Part shown: piece after piece, positions 1-5,950 of the stretch | How positions within the stretch are numbered: position 1 is the first letter of the stretch | Layout: each line of letters opens with the position of its first letter | DNA from: a bacterium | Lineage (GTDB): Bacteria; Chloroflexota; Dormibacteria; UBA8260; Bog-877 | NCBI GenBank assembly: GCA_021817185.1 | Contig: JAKAVU010000122.1 | Span: 1 to 8,390, forward strand | Direction: 5' to 3' | DNA length: 8,390 bases | Program-made: the position numbers and the translations under genes | Notes under the pieces: generated by a model | The model's database searches: none | The model's input: the letters and a program-made list of their open reading frames with translations, nothing else | Told to the model about the DNA's origin: nothing

Positions 1-234
1 CGTCGGGAGGGGCTTGGCCTGCTGGGGATGCGGGAGCGCGCACAGCTGCTGGGAGGGCGGGTCAGGTTGCGCTCGCGGCCGGGTCGGGGGGCATTGGTGG
101 TGGTGGATCTGACCACCGGCGGTGCCGCCAGGGAGCCGGTCAGCCCGGGGCAATCACCTACGGGTGCGCCGAGGTTTACGGGGAGGGACGGGGTCCCGGG
201 GCGGGCTATTGTGGAGGGAGAAAGACATGGCTGA
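1..234 (+). CDS. Sensor histidine kinase, C-terminal fragment (HATPase_c end)
   Basis: This is the 3' end of a gene that enters from the left edge, read in frame 1. The first ~33 residues carry the G2 box of a histidine kinase ATP-binding domain (GLGLLGMRERAQLLGG), followed by the closing strand pattern SRPGRGALVVVDL. That identifies the end of the domain that binds ATP and supplies phosphate to the kinase histidine. The MRERA form is typical of the NarX/DesK-like (HisKA_3) kinases that partner LuxR-type regulators. After the domain the frame stays open for another ~40 residues rich in Gly, Pro and Arg with no recognisable motif. The stop lies 8 bases inside the downstream regulator gene, so the two are probably co-transcribed and translationally coupled. 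Sensor and dimerisation regions lie outside the window, so the signal is unknown. Confidence 0.85.
   Translation, partial: RREGLGLLGMRERAQLLGGRVRLRSRPGRGALVVVDLTTGGAAREPVSPGQSPTGAPRFTGRDGVPGRAIVEGERHG
213..220 (+). promoter_or_regulatory. Ribosome binding site of the response regulator
   Basis: A purine-rich GGAGGGAG lies six bases before the ATG at 227. It decides the start: the open frame extends upstream to 122, but that part overlaps the kinase tail and has no domain content, whereas the residues from 227 begin directly with the receiver domain. Confidence 0.75.
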
Positions 235-883
235 TCAGATCACAGTCGTCATCGCCGAGGACCATGCCCTGGTCCGGGAGGGGACCCGGGAGATTCTGGC
301 GCACGAGCCGGACATCGCCGTGGTCGGCGAGGCGGCCCGGGGCGACGACGCGGTCACCCTCACCAAGCAGCTGCGACCCCGGGTTTTGCTGATGGACATG
401 CGCATGCCCGGTCTCACCGGGATCGAGGTGACCCGGGAGCTGCTCGCCGAGTTGCCCGACCTGAAGGTCCTGATCCTGAGTGCCCACGAGGACGAGGACT
501 ATGTACGGGAGGCGCTGGCGGCAGGCGTCTCCGGCTACATGCTCAAGACCTCCCCCGGTCGCGAGCTGGTGGAAGGGGTCAGGGCGGTCGCCTCCGGCTC
601 CACCGTGCTCACCCCTGCGTTGAGCCGGAAGCTCGCCCAGATCAGCCTGGAGCCGAGCCGGGCCAGTGACCGCCTGAGCTCCCGCGAGTTCGCGGTGCTG
701 CGCCTGATCGCCCAGGGGCGGGCGAACAAGGAGATCGCCAAGGAGTTGGGGATCAGCCTCCGCACCGTGGAGGGCCATCTCCACAACATCTTCGAGAAGC
801 TGCGGGTGGGGTCGCGCACCGAGGCTGTCGTCCACGCGGTCAACCATGGCTTGCTTTCCCTTGAGACCTCGGGCGACCGATGA
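227..883 (+). CDS. Response regulator, NarL/FixJ family (receiver + LuxR-type HTH)
   Basis: This 218-residue protein is a cytoplasmic transcription factor activated by phosphorylation. The receiver domain spans roughly residues 5-120. The acidic pair E11/D12, the phosphoacceptor D57 (MDMRMPG), the switch residue S85 and the invariant K107 (GYMLK) are all present, so it should be a competent phosphoacceptor. A short linker leads to a LuxR/GerE-type helix-turn-helix at about residues 150-207 (LSSRE, then [20 protein letters not shown] as scan and recognition helices). Domain order and length match the NarL/FixJ family. It lies between two kinase genes: its start overlaps the upstream kinase stop by 8 bases and its stop overlaps the next ATG in an ATGA. 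It is most likely phosphorylated by one or both neighbours. The target genes are unknown; the universal stress protein gene downstream is a plausible candidate by position only. Confidence 0.93.
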   Translation: MADQITVVIAEDHALVREGTREILAHEPDIAVVGEAARGDDAVTLTKQLRPRVLLMDMRMPGLTGIEVTRELLAELPDLKVLILSAHEDEDYVREALAAGVSGYMLKTSPGRELVEGVRAVASGSTVLTPALSRKLAQISLEPSRASDRLSSREFAVLRLIAQGRANKEIAKELGISLRTVEGHLHNIFEKLRVGSRTEAVVHAVNHGLLSLETSGDR

Positions 884-1593
884 TCATCATGGCGGCCGGG
901 CAGGCTCGCTCGTGCGGCGCCGAAGTGCAGCGTGATGAGTACCAGCTGGGCCTCTTCCGCGCCCAAGAGCTGGAGCGCCGTCAGCTCGCCGATCGCATCC
1001 ACGAGGATCCGCTCCAGACCCTGAGCCACATCCGCCGGCTCCTGGGTCAGGCCGCCGAGGGCAACCTGGCGCCGGACGAGCTCGCCCAGGTCTCGCGCGA
1101 GGGCGCCCGGCTGGCGGCCACGGTCGGGGACCACCTGCAGCTGATCGCGCGCGATCTGCACCCGTCCGTGCTGGATGATTTCGGCCTGCCTGCGGCGCTC
1201 CGTCAGCTGGCTGCGGACACCACCCTGCGCGGGCGGGTCACCGTGCGCTTCACCACCCAGGGAGATGCCGCGCGCTGGGGCCTCGATCTGGAGTCGGGAT
1301 GCTATCGGATCGCCCAGGAGGCGCTGCGAAATGTGGAGGAGCATGCCGGCGCCACCCGGGTGGACATGCGCCTGGTTCGGTCCCGCCGCGGCGTCCGCCT
1401 GCTCATCGCCGACGACGGCGTGGGATTCGGCGATCACCCCCAGCCGGGTGGGAGTGGGGGGTTCGGGCTCGCAACCATGCGCCAGCGAGCCCTCGCCATG
1501 GGTGGGAGCCTGCGCATCCGCAGCGCTCGCCCCGGCGGAACCGTGGTGCGCCTGTTCGTGCCATGCCCGGAGTCGGAGGCCGCCCACCGCTGA
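880..1593 (+). CDS. Soluble HisKA_3-type histidine kinase without sensor domain
   Basis: This 237-residue protein begins almost directly with a dimerisation/phosphoacceptor region. H41 sits in ADRIHEDPLQTL, the HisKA_3 arrangement in which the histidine is followed by an acidic residue and, four residues later, a glutamine (E42...Q46), associated with phosphatase activity in this family. The ATP-binding domain follows with N-box N151 (QEALRN), G1 box D178-G182 (DDGVGFG) and G2 box GGFGLATMRQRA. There is no transmembrane segment and only ~30 residues precede the histidine region, so no PAS, GAF or membrane sensor fits. The ATG at 880 overlaps the regulator stop (ATGA); an in-frame ATG at 889 is an alternative. 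It could be a cytoplasmic kinase/phosphatase controlled by a partner protein, or a modulator of the neighbouring kinase. The catalytic residues look intact, so it is not an obvious degenerate copy. Confidence 0.9.
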   Translation: MIIMAAGQARSCGAEVQRDEYQLGLFRAQELERRQLADRIHEDPLQTLSHIRRLLGQAAEGNLAPDELAQVSREGARLAATVGDHLQLIARDLHPSVLDDFGLPAALRQLAADTTLRGRVTVRFTTQGDAARWGLDLESGCYRIAQEALRNVEEHAGATRVDMRLVRSRRGVRLLIADDGVGFGDHPQPGGSGGFGLATMRQRALAMGGSLRIRSARPGGTVVRLFVPCPESEAAHR

Positions 1594-1762
1594 CGCAGGT
1601 CCCGTAGCGGCGGGCGAACCAGTTTCCCGTGGCGGGGGTGGGGCCGCAGCGCGGGCGTCGAGGAGGGGGTGGAATCCCTGGTCCAGACCCCGGGTTGCCG
1701 CGGTTGGGACCTGAGCAGGCGGTCGGCCACGCTGGAGGTGCGTGCGGAGCTCCGCTCGAACC

Positions 1763-1778
1763 GGAGGTGATGGAGGTG
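1763..1778 (+). promoter_or_regulatory. Double Shine-Dalgarno region of the universal stress protein gene
   Basis: Two near-perfect anti-16S matches stand in tandem: GGAGGTGA at 1763-1770 and GGAGGTG at 1772-1778. The second is eight bases from the ATG at 1787, an ideal spacing, and fixes that start over the ATG-less upstream extension of the frame to 1742. The strength of this site suggests a highly translated mRNA. Confidence 0.7.
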
Positions 1779-1786
1779 CATTCGCG

Positions 1787-2245
1787 ATGACGGAGACCGA
1801 GGGCGGCCGGCGTTTCCTGGTGGTCGGCGTGGATGGTTCCGACGGTTCCCGGCGTGCCCTGCAGTGGGCACTCGACGAGGCTCGCATCCGACAGCTCGAC
1901 GTGACCGCGATCGGGGTGGTCCAGATCCACACCGTTGCCCTCAGCGTGCCGGGATACCCGTACGCTGATGAGCGCTACTTCAACGACCTCCTGGAGGACG
2001 CCCGCAAGATGGTGGCGGAGGAGGTGGCGGCGGCCGGACCCGGAGCCGGGGTCCAGGTCACGGCGGAGGCCGCGATAGGGTCGCCGGCGGAGGTGCTGGT
2101 GGATGCCTCGGCGAACGCTGAGATGCTGGTCGTGGGCTCGCGGGGCCGCGGGGGATTCGCCGGGCTGCTGCTGGGCTCGGTCTCCCATCAGTGCGCGAGC
2201 CACGCCCGCTGCCCGCTCGTGATCATTCGGCCCCGCCGCGCCTGA
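1787..2245 (+). CDS. Universal stress protein (UspA family, ATP-binding type)
   Basis: This 152-residue single-domain protein has the Usp fold signature. It opens with strand RFLVVGVDGSDGS (VDGS is the typical first nucleotide-binding loop) and carries the C-terminal ATP-binding motif G-2X-G-9X-G-S, visible in GSRGRGGFAGLLLGS, followed by hydrophobic strand CPLVIIRP. Length and motif spacing match the ATP-binding (MJ0577-like) subgroup rather than the non-binding UspA subgroup. Such proteins act in the cytoplasm in survival under starvation, hypoxia or redox stress; the exact role here cannot be read. It follows the two-component genes after a 193-base gap, enough for its own promoter. The start at 1787 rests on the strong ribosome-binding region and the usual short N-terminus before the first strand. 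Confidence 0.93.
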   Translation: MTETEGGRRFLVVGVDGSDGSRRALQWALDEARIRQLDVTAIGVVQIHTVALSVPGYPYADERYFNDLLEDARKMVAEEVAAAGPGAGVQVTAEAAIGSPAEVLVDASANAEMLVVGSRGRGGFAGLLLGSVSHQCASHARCPLVIIRPRRA

Positions 2246-2253
2246 ACTCAGAG

Positions 2254-2270
2254 CGGGACCTCCCGTCCCG
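2254..2270 (+). promoter_or_regulatory. Perfect hairpin abutting the hydrolase start codon
   Basis: CGGGAC at 2254-2259 pairs with GTCCCG at 2265-2270, giving a six-base GC-rich stem and five-base loop that ends at the base before the ATG. The only weak purine run near the start (GGGA) is inside the stem. It lacks a T-run, so it is not a canonical intrinsic terminator. It may hinder initiation or end transcription of the stress protein gene. The inverted repeat is certain; its function is inferred. Confidence 0.4.
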
Positions 2271-3539
2271 ATGGCCAGGCTCTACTCTGCAGCGGTGACC
2301 TGTGGGCGACGCATCCGGCGGCTGGGCCCGGGGCTCGCGGCAGCGCTGGCCGTGGCAGTCGCGGGCTGCGCTCCGCTCGCCGCGCCGGGTGGGACGGGCA
2401 CACCGTTGGGCTCACCGTCCCGAACGCCATCACTGCGCCAGTCCGTTGGCCCGGGCGCAGGTCCGACCCAAAGTCCCCTCACCGCCATCTGCTCCAACCC
2501 TGAGCAGCTCAGCACCTGGACTGTGCCCCGTCTGACGGCGCAACTCGTGATCGTCCCCGTAGGTGAGGGGGATGTGGGCGCCGCGGACGCGGCGGTGGCC
2601 CAGGGGGCGGGCGGCGTCATCCTCTTCGGATCCATCGCCCCCTCGGGGCTGGCGGCGGGTATCCGGGCTCTGGACGCGGTCGCCAAACAGGGGCTGGCGC
2701 CGCTCATCATGACCGATGAGGAGGGGGGTGGTGTGCAGCGGATGGCCAATCTGGTGGGGGAGCTGCCCTGGGCTCGGCAGATGGCCGAGACCATGAGTCC
2801 CGCTCAGGTCCAGGCGCTGGCGAAGTCGGTGGGGCTGCGGATGCGCCAAAGCGGGGTGACGATGGATCTAGCCCCGGTCGCGGACGTCGACGGCGGTCCG
2901 GGTCCGAACGCCATCGATCCCGACGGGGCGCGGTCGTTCAGCGCCAATCCCGCAGTCGCCTCCACCTACGCGCTCGCCTTCGCCAAGGGGCTGGAGGCGG
3001 CTGGGGTGGTGCCGGTCTTCAAGCACTTCCCCGGGTTGGGCGGCGCCACCGGCAACACCGACGACGGTCCCGCCGCGACCCAGCCGTTGCCCGCGCTCGA
3101 GAAGTCGGGCCTTATTCCGTTTCGAGCCGCGGTCGCCCAGGGGGTTCCAGCGATCATGGTCGCGAACGCCACCGTGCCGGGACTCACCGACCAGCCGGCC
3201 AGCCTTTCCGCCCAGGTCATCCAGGGCCTGTTGCGCGGGCAGTTGGGATTCCAGGGACTGGTGCTGACCGACTCCCTGAGCGCGGGAGCGATCCAGGCTC
3301 TCAATCTCAGCGTCGCTCAGGCGTCCGTGAGGGCGATCGGGGCGGGAGCGGACATGGTCATGTTCAACTCCGCGGCCCCGGATCTGGTGCTCCACCAAAT
3401 TGAGGCGGCGATGGAGTCCGCCGTCACTTCCGGAGCGATCCAGCGTCACACCCTGATCTCCGCTGCGACCGAGGTGCTGGCCGCCAAGGGGGTGGATCTG
3501 TGCTCCCCGGGATCACTTGCCCGCGGCGGCTCGGGCTGA
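2271..3539 (+). CDS. Glycoside hydrolase family 3 lipoprotein (NagZ/LpqI-like)
   Basis: This 422-residue protein is predicted to be exported and lipid-anchored. A basic N-region (RRIRR) and hydrophobic core end in the lipobox VAGC with C33 as lipidation site, followed by a Gly/Pro/Thr/Ser-rich linker. The rest is a GH3 N-terminal TIM barrel: TDEEGG at 148-153, DLAPVADV from 199, KHFPG at 251-255 and LTDSL with the expected nucleophile D334. There is no GH3 C-terminal domain, as in bacterial beta-N-acetylhexosaminidases that trim muropeptides. The loop after KHFPG reads LGGATGNTDDG instead of the HG...DSH pattern of NagZ, so the usual general acid/base histidine is missing. The ATG at 2271 has no good ribosome-binding site; GTG at 2295 is an alternative that still leaves a signal peptide. 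Substrate is unproven; peptidoglycan-derived aminosugars are the best guess. Confidence 0.87.
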   Translation: MARLYSAAVTCGRRIRRLGPGLAAALAVAVAGCAPLAAPGGTGTPLGSPSRTPSLRQSVGPGAGPTQSPLTAICSNPEQLSTWTVPRLTAQLVIVPVGEGDVGAADAAVAQGAGGVILFGSIAPSGLAAGIRALDAVAKQGLAPLIMTDEEGGGVQRMANLVGELPWARQMAETMSPAQVQALAKSVGLRMRQSGVTMDLAPVADVDGGPGPNAIDPDGARSFSANPAVASTYALAFAKGLEAAGVVPVFKHFPGLGGATGNTDDGPAATQPLPALEKSGLIPFRAAVAQGVPAIMVANATVPGLTDQPASLSAQVIQGLLRGQLGFQGLVLTDSLSAGAIQALNLSVAQASVRAIGAGADMVMFNSAAPDLVLHQIEAAMESAVTSGAIQRHTLISAATEVLAAKGVDLCSPGSLARGGSG

Positions 3540-3605
3540 TAAGGTTGCGTCCGCAAGTGGGTGGCCGGCCGGACCGGCGCGGGTGGCGCGGCCGATAACC
3601 ATCAC

Positions 3606-3610
3606 GAGGT
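3606..3610 (+). promoter_or_regulatory. Ribosome binding site deciding a GTG start
   Basis: GAGGT lies seven bases before the GTG at 3618. This supports 3618 rather than the upstream in-frame GTG at 3561, whose extra residues are polar, low in information and lack a ribosome-binding site. Confidence 0.5.
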
Positions 3611-3617
3611 AGAGCAC

Positions 3618-4220
3618 GTGGCAACTCAGGTGGGGTTGGGCGTCAGGGCCGAGCCCCAGACCGCGCCCCCCAGCAGTATTGAGATCGTACCCCGGCGCGG
3701 GCTCCCGATCGTGGCCGCCGTGTTGGTCGCCCTGATCGTCGCCATCGCGGGCAATTGGCTCTGGGCGCTGGACTTCTTCCACGTGGTGGGCGGTGGTCTC
3801 TGGACCGCGATCGACCTCTTCGTGGGCCTGGTGGTCGGACCCATCCTGGGGCGGCTCTCAGTTCCGGCGCGGGCGGAGTTCTCCGCCCGCTTCATGCCCA
3901 AGATGGTGCTGATCATGCCCACCTTGGTGACCATGACCCTGGGCTCGGGATTCCAGCTGGCCCGCCACCTGGGCAATCTCAGCGCCGCCTCTCCCAACCA
4001 CGGCTGGCTGGTGGCGTCGTTCGTGGTGGTCGGGGTGATGGCGGTGATCGCCCTCGGTGTCCTCGAGCCGGCCAACATCGCCGTCCTCTTCGAGATGAAG
4101 AGCCCCCATCCCCGGCCGGAGGTCATCGGTCGGCTGATGCAGCGCTTCATCTACACCGCCGGGGTAACCGGGGCGATGCAGGTGGCCACGTTGGTGATCA
4201 TGACCAGGGTGGCCAGCTGA
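3618..4220 (+). CDS. Multi-pass membrane protein, CopD/DUF2269-like in appearance
   Basis: The predicted 200-residue protein starts with ~28 polar cytoplasmic residues and then has about five hydrophobic segments (roughly residues 30-50, 55-78, 95-113, 130-149 and 178-196). The second begins FFHVVGGGLW, with H55 at the membrane edge followed by small residues and Trp. That resembles the first conserved helix of CopD, DUF2269 and related heme- or metal-associated membrane families, but I do not recognise the exact family. Further histidines are H117 (end of helix 3), H128 and H164. The stretch LEPANIAVLFEMKSP joins helix 4 to a basic loop. The stop overlaps the next gene by one base (TGATG), so the two products are probably made in fixed proportion and may form a complex. 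No enzymatic function can be assigned. Confidence 0.75.
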   Translation: MATQVGLGVRAEPQTAPPSSIEIVPRRGLPIVAAVLVALIVAIAGNWLWALDFFHVVGGGLWTAIDLFVGLVVGPILGRLSVPARAEFSARFMPKMVLIMPTLVTMTLGSGFQLARHLGNLSAASPNHGWLVASFVVVGVMAVIALGVLEPANIAVLFEMKSPHPRPEVIGRLMQRFIYTAGVTGAMQVATLVIMTRVAS

Positions 4221-4633
4221 TGGCGGGGCTGCCCGGGGCCCGCGCCGGCTCGGTTCCGCCGGTGGGCGCGATCGCGGTTGCAGCCCTCTGCCTGGTGGTG
4301 GTTGGCGGCATCTACCTGGCGGCGCACATCCCCGGCCCGGTGTCGCTGGGGCCGGCCTACGGATTGCTGGTCGCCGCGGTGCTGCTGCTGGGCGTGGCCG
4401 GGACGCTGCTGGCGCGGGTGCCGAACTTCGCGTGGCCACGCTTCTTCCAGGTGGGCAGATGGGCCCTCTTGGCCTACGCCATCAGCGCGGGAATGCTGGA
4501 GTACGTGTTCGTGCTGGACCGGGTGCCCGGTCCGGAGCTGGTGCTGCTGACCCTGATGCTCGTGGTGTACGCGGTCGACATCCCCCTGATCCTCGCCTTC
4601 ACGGTGGCACGGTTCCAGCTCCCTCAGGGCTGA
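4220..4633 (+). CDS. Small four-helix membrane protein, partner of the upstream gene
   Basis: This 137-residue protein consists almost entirely of four predicted transmembrane helices (about residues 12-35, 42-63, 78-97 and 104-128) with short loops. I recognise no catalytic motif. Helices 3 and 4 contain acidic residues within or near the membrane (GMLEYVF, YAVDIPL), unusual for a purely structural segment and suggestive of ion, proton or cofactor handling, or of helix pairing with the partner protein. The ATG shares its A with the stop of the preceding gene (TGATG), which implies translational coupling and explains the absence of a clear ribosome-binding site. Function unknown; a two-subunit membrane assembly with the upstream protein is the simplest reading. 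Confidence 0.72.
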   Translation: MAGLPGARAGSVPPVGAIAVAALCLVVVGGIYLAAHIPGPVSLGPAYGLLVAAVLLLGVAGTLLARVPNFAWPRFFQVGRWALLAYAISAGMLEYVFVLDRVPGPELVLLTLMLVVYAVDIPLILAFTVARFQLPQG

Positions 4634-4687
4634 CTCCGACCGCGACCTGGGCCGTCCACCGCGGAACTCCGGGCCTGGCAGCCGGGA

Positions 4688-4710
4688 CCGCCTCCGCCAG
4701 ACTGAGGCGG
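4688..4710 (+). promoter_or_regulatory. Hairpin enclosing the ribosome binding site of the transporter gene
   Basis: CCGCCTC at 4688-4694 is perfectly complementary to GAGGCGG at 4704-4710, a seven-base stem with a nine-base loop. The right arm is the only Shine-Dalgarno-like sequence before the ATGs at 4712 and 4721, so folding would hide it. It could act as translational control or as a terminator of the upstream membrane pair, but no T-run follows. The pairing is directly visible; the role is inferred. Confidence 0.45.
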
Positions 4711-4711
4711 G

Positions 4712-5923
4712 ATGGCAGCCATGTCGGGCGTGGAAGAGGAGACCAGCGACACCAGGTCGGTCTCGGGGCCGATCGTGGTCCTGCTCGCGGTCGCCTGCGG
4801 GCTGGCGGTGGCCAACCTCTACTACGCCCAGCCGCTGCTCCATCTGCTGGCGGCCAACTTCGCCACCAGCTCGGCGGTGATGGCGACCGTGGTGACCGTG
4901 ACCCAGGTCGGCTACGCCGGTGGGCTGTTGCTGGTGGTGCCGTTGGGCGACCTCCTGGAGCGGCGTCGCATGGTGGCGGTGGTGCTGGTGGCCGCTGGGC
5001 TCGCCCTCCTCGGGGCTGCTCTCAGCGGAACCCTGCTGGTGTTCGAGATCTTCGCGCTCTTGGTGGGGGTCACCTCGGTCGTCGCTCAGGTTTTGGTGCC
5101 GCTGGCAGCCGACCTGGCCTCCAGGGAGCGTCAGGGCCGCGTGGTCGGGACCGTCATGAGCGGGCTGCTGCTGGGGATCTTGCTCGCCCGAACCGCCTCG
5201 GGGCTGCTGGCTGCGTGGGCAGGGTGGCGGGCGGTCTACCTGGTCGCGGCCGCCGCGATGCTGGTGCTGGCAGTGACTCTGCGGCTGGCTCTGCCCGAGG
5301 ATCCCACCGCGAGCGAACTCGGCTACCTCGCGCTGCTGCGCTCGGCCGGGCGTCTGGCGCTGGAGCAACCGGTGCTGCGGCAGCGGGCGCTTCTGGGGGC
5401 GCTGGGGTTCGCCGCCTTCAGCGCGGTCTGGACCACCCTGGCCTTTCTCCTGTCGGGAGCGCCCTACCACTACCCGATCGCGGTGATCGGGCTCTTCGGG
5501 CTGGTGGGAGCGGCCGGAGCGCTCTGCGCCAGCTTCGCCGGGCGCCTGGCCGATCGAGGGTGGGCCCACCAGGCCTCGATCGCATTTGCGGTGCTGGTGG
5601 CCGTCAGCTTCGCGCTGATGCTGCTCGGGCGTGACAGCTTGGGCTTCCTGCTGGCCGGGATCGTGGTGCTGGACGTGGGGGTGCAGGGGCTCCAGATCAC
5701 GAACCAGAGCCTGATTTACCGGCTCCAGGAGGGAGCGCGCAGCCGGATCAACAGTGTCTACATGACCGCCTACTTCGTGGGCGGAGCGCTGGGGTCGGGT
5801 CTGGCCGGTCTGCTCTTTGCCAAGTTCTCCTGGGCCGGGGTCTGCATCTGCGGGCTCACCCTCTCGGCGGCGCTGATCGCGGTCGCGAGCCGACCTCCGC
5901 ACCGGGCCCTCCCGGCTCATTAG
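4712..5923 (+). CDS. Major facilitator superfamily transporter (DHA1/YnfM-like)
   Basis: This 403-residue protein has about twelve hydrophobic segments in two halves separated by a polar loop around residues 200-225. The first helix ends in NLYYAQPLL (N35 onward), a signature of a common efflux-type MFS group. Motif A follows after helix 2 as GDLLERRR with D80, and a second-half counterpart GRLADRG lies after helix 8. GILLARTASG in helix 5 resembles the antiporter motif C region. Length is normal for a proton-coupled drug/metabolite antiporter of the inner membrane. Substrate cannot be predicted. An ATG at 4721 is an equally possible start, since the purine-rich site at 4704-4711 directly abuts the first ATG. 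The gene converges with the thiolase gene, 27 bases beyond its stop. Confidence 0.92.
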   Translation: MAAMSGVEEETSDTRSVSGPIVVLLAVACGLAVANLYYAQPLLHLLAANFATSSAVMATVVTVTQVGYAGGLLLVVPLGDLLERRRMVAVVLVAAGLALLGAALSGTLLVFEIFALLVGVTSVVAQVLVPLAADLASRERQGRVVGTVMSGLLLGILLARTASGLLAAWAGWRAVYLVAAAAMLVLAVTLRLALPEDPTASELGYLALLRSAGRLALEQPVLRQRALLGALGFAAFSAVWTTLAFLLSGAPYHYPIAVIGLFGLVGAAGALCASFAGRLADRGWAHQASIAFAVLVAVSFALMLLGRDSLGFLLAGIVVLDVGVQGLQITNQSLIYRLQEGARSRINSVYMTAYFVGGALGSGLAGLLFAKFSWAGVCICGLTLSAALIAVASRPPHRALPAH

Positions 5924-5933
5924 GGCAGCCGGA

Positions 5934-5946
5934 CCGCGCAGCGCGG
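5934..5946. terminator. Possible bidirectional hairpin between convergent genes
   Basis: CCGCG CAG CGCGG forms a perfect five-base stem with a three-base loop in the 27-base gap between the transporter stop and the thiolase stop. Location between converging genes suits a shared terminator, but neither side has a T-run, and the stem is short. Confidence 0.3.
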
Positions 5947-5950
5947 CCGC

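Noticed and set aside
91..111. Short GGT repeat (ggtggtggtgg) in the kinase end
   Set aside because: It simply encodes the valine-rich last strand of the ATP-binding domain.
535..1932. Long open frame on the - strand across the regulator and second kinase
   Set aside because: It is antisense to two genes with complete domain motifs, is rich in Arg/Pro/Ala/Ser with no domain signature, and is the expected product of high third-position GC.
3545..3578. Short inverted repeats after the hydrolase gene (TTGCG/CGCAA and GCCGG/CCGGC)
   Set aside because: Stems are only 4-5 bp and no T-run follows; such repeats are expected by chance in this base composition.
4432..5634. 400-codon + strand frame overlapping the small membrane protein and the transporter
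   Set aside because: Translation is Gly/Arg/Ala-rich without motifs and overlaps two better supported genes in another frame.
4151..5920. 589-codon - strand open frame opposite the transporter
   Set aside because: Its translation is Gln/His/Arg/Gly-rich low-complexity, the reverse-frame image of a hydrophobic transporter; the + strand frame has clear MFS motifs.
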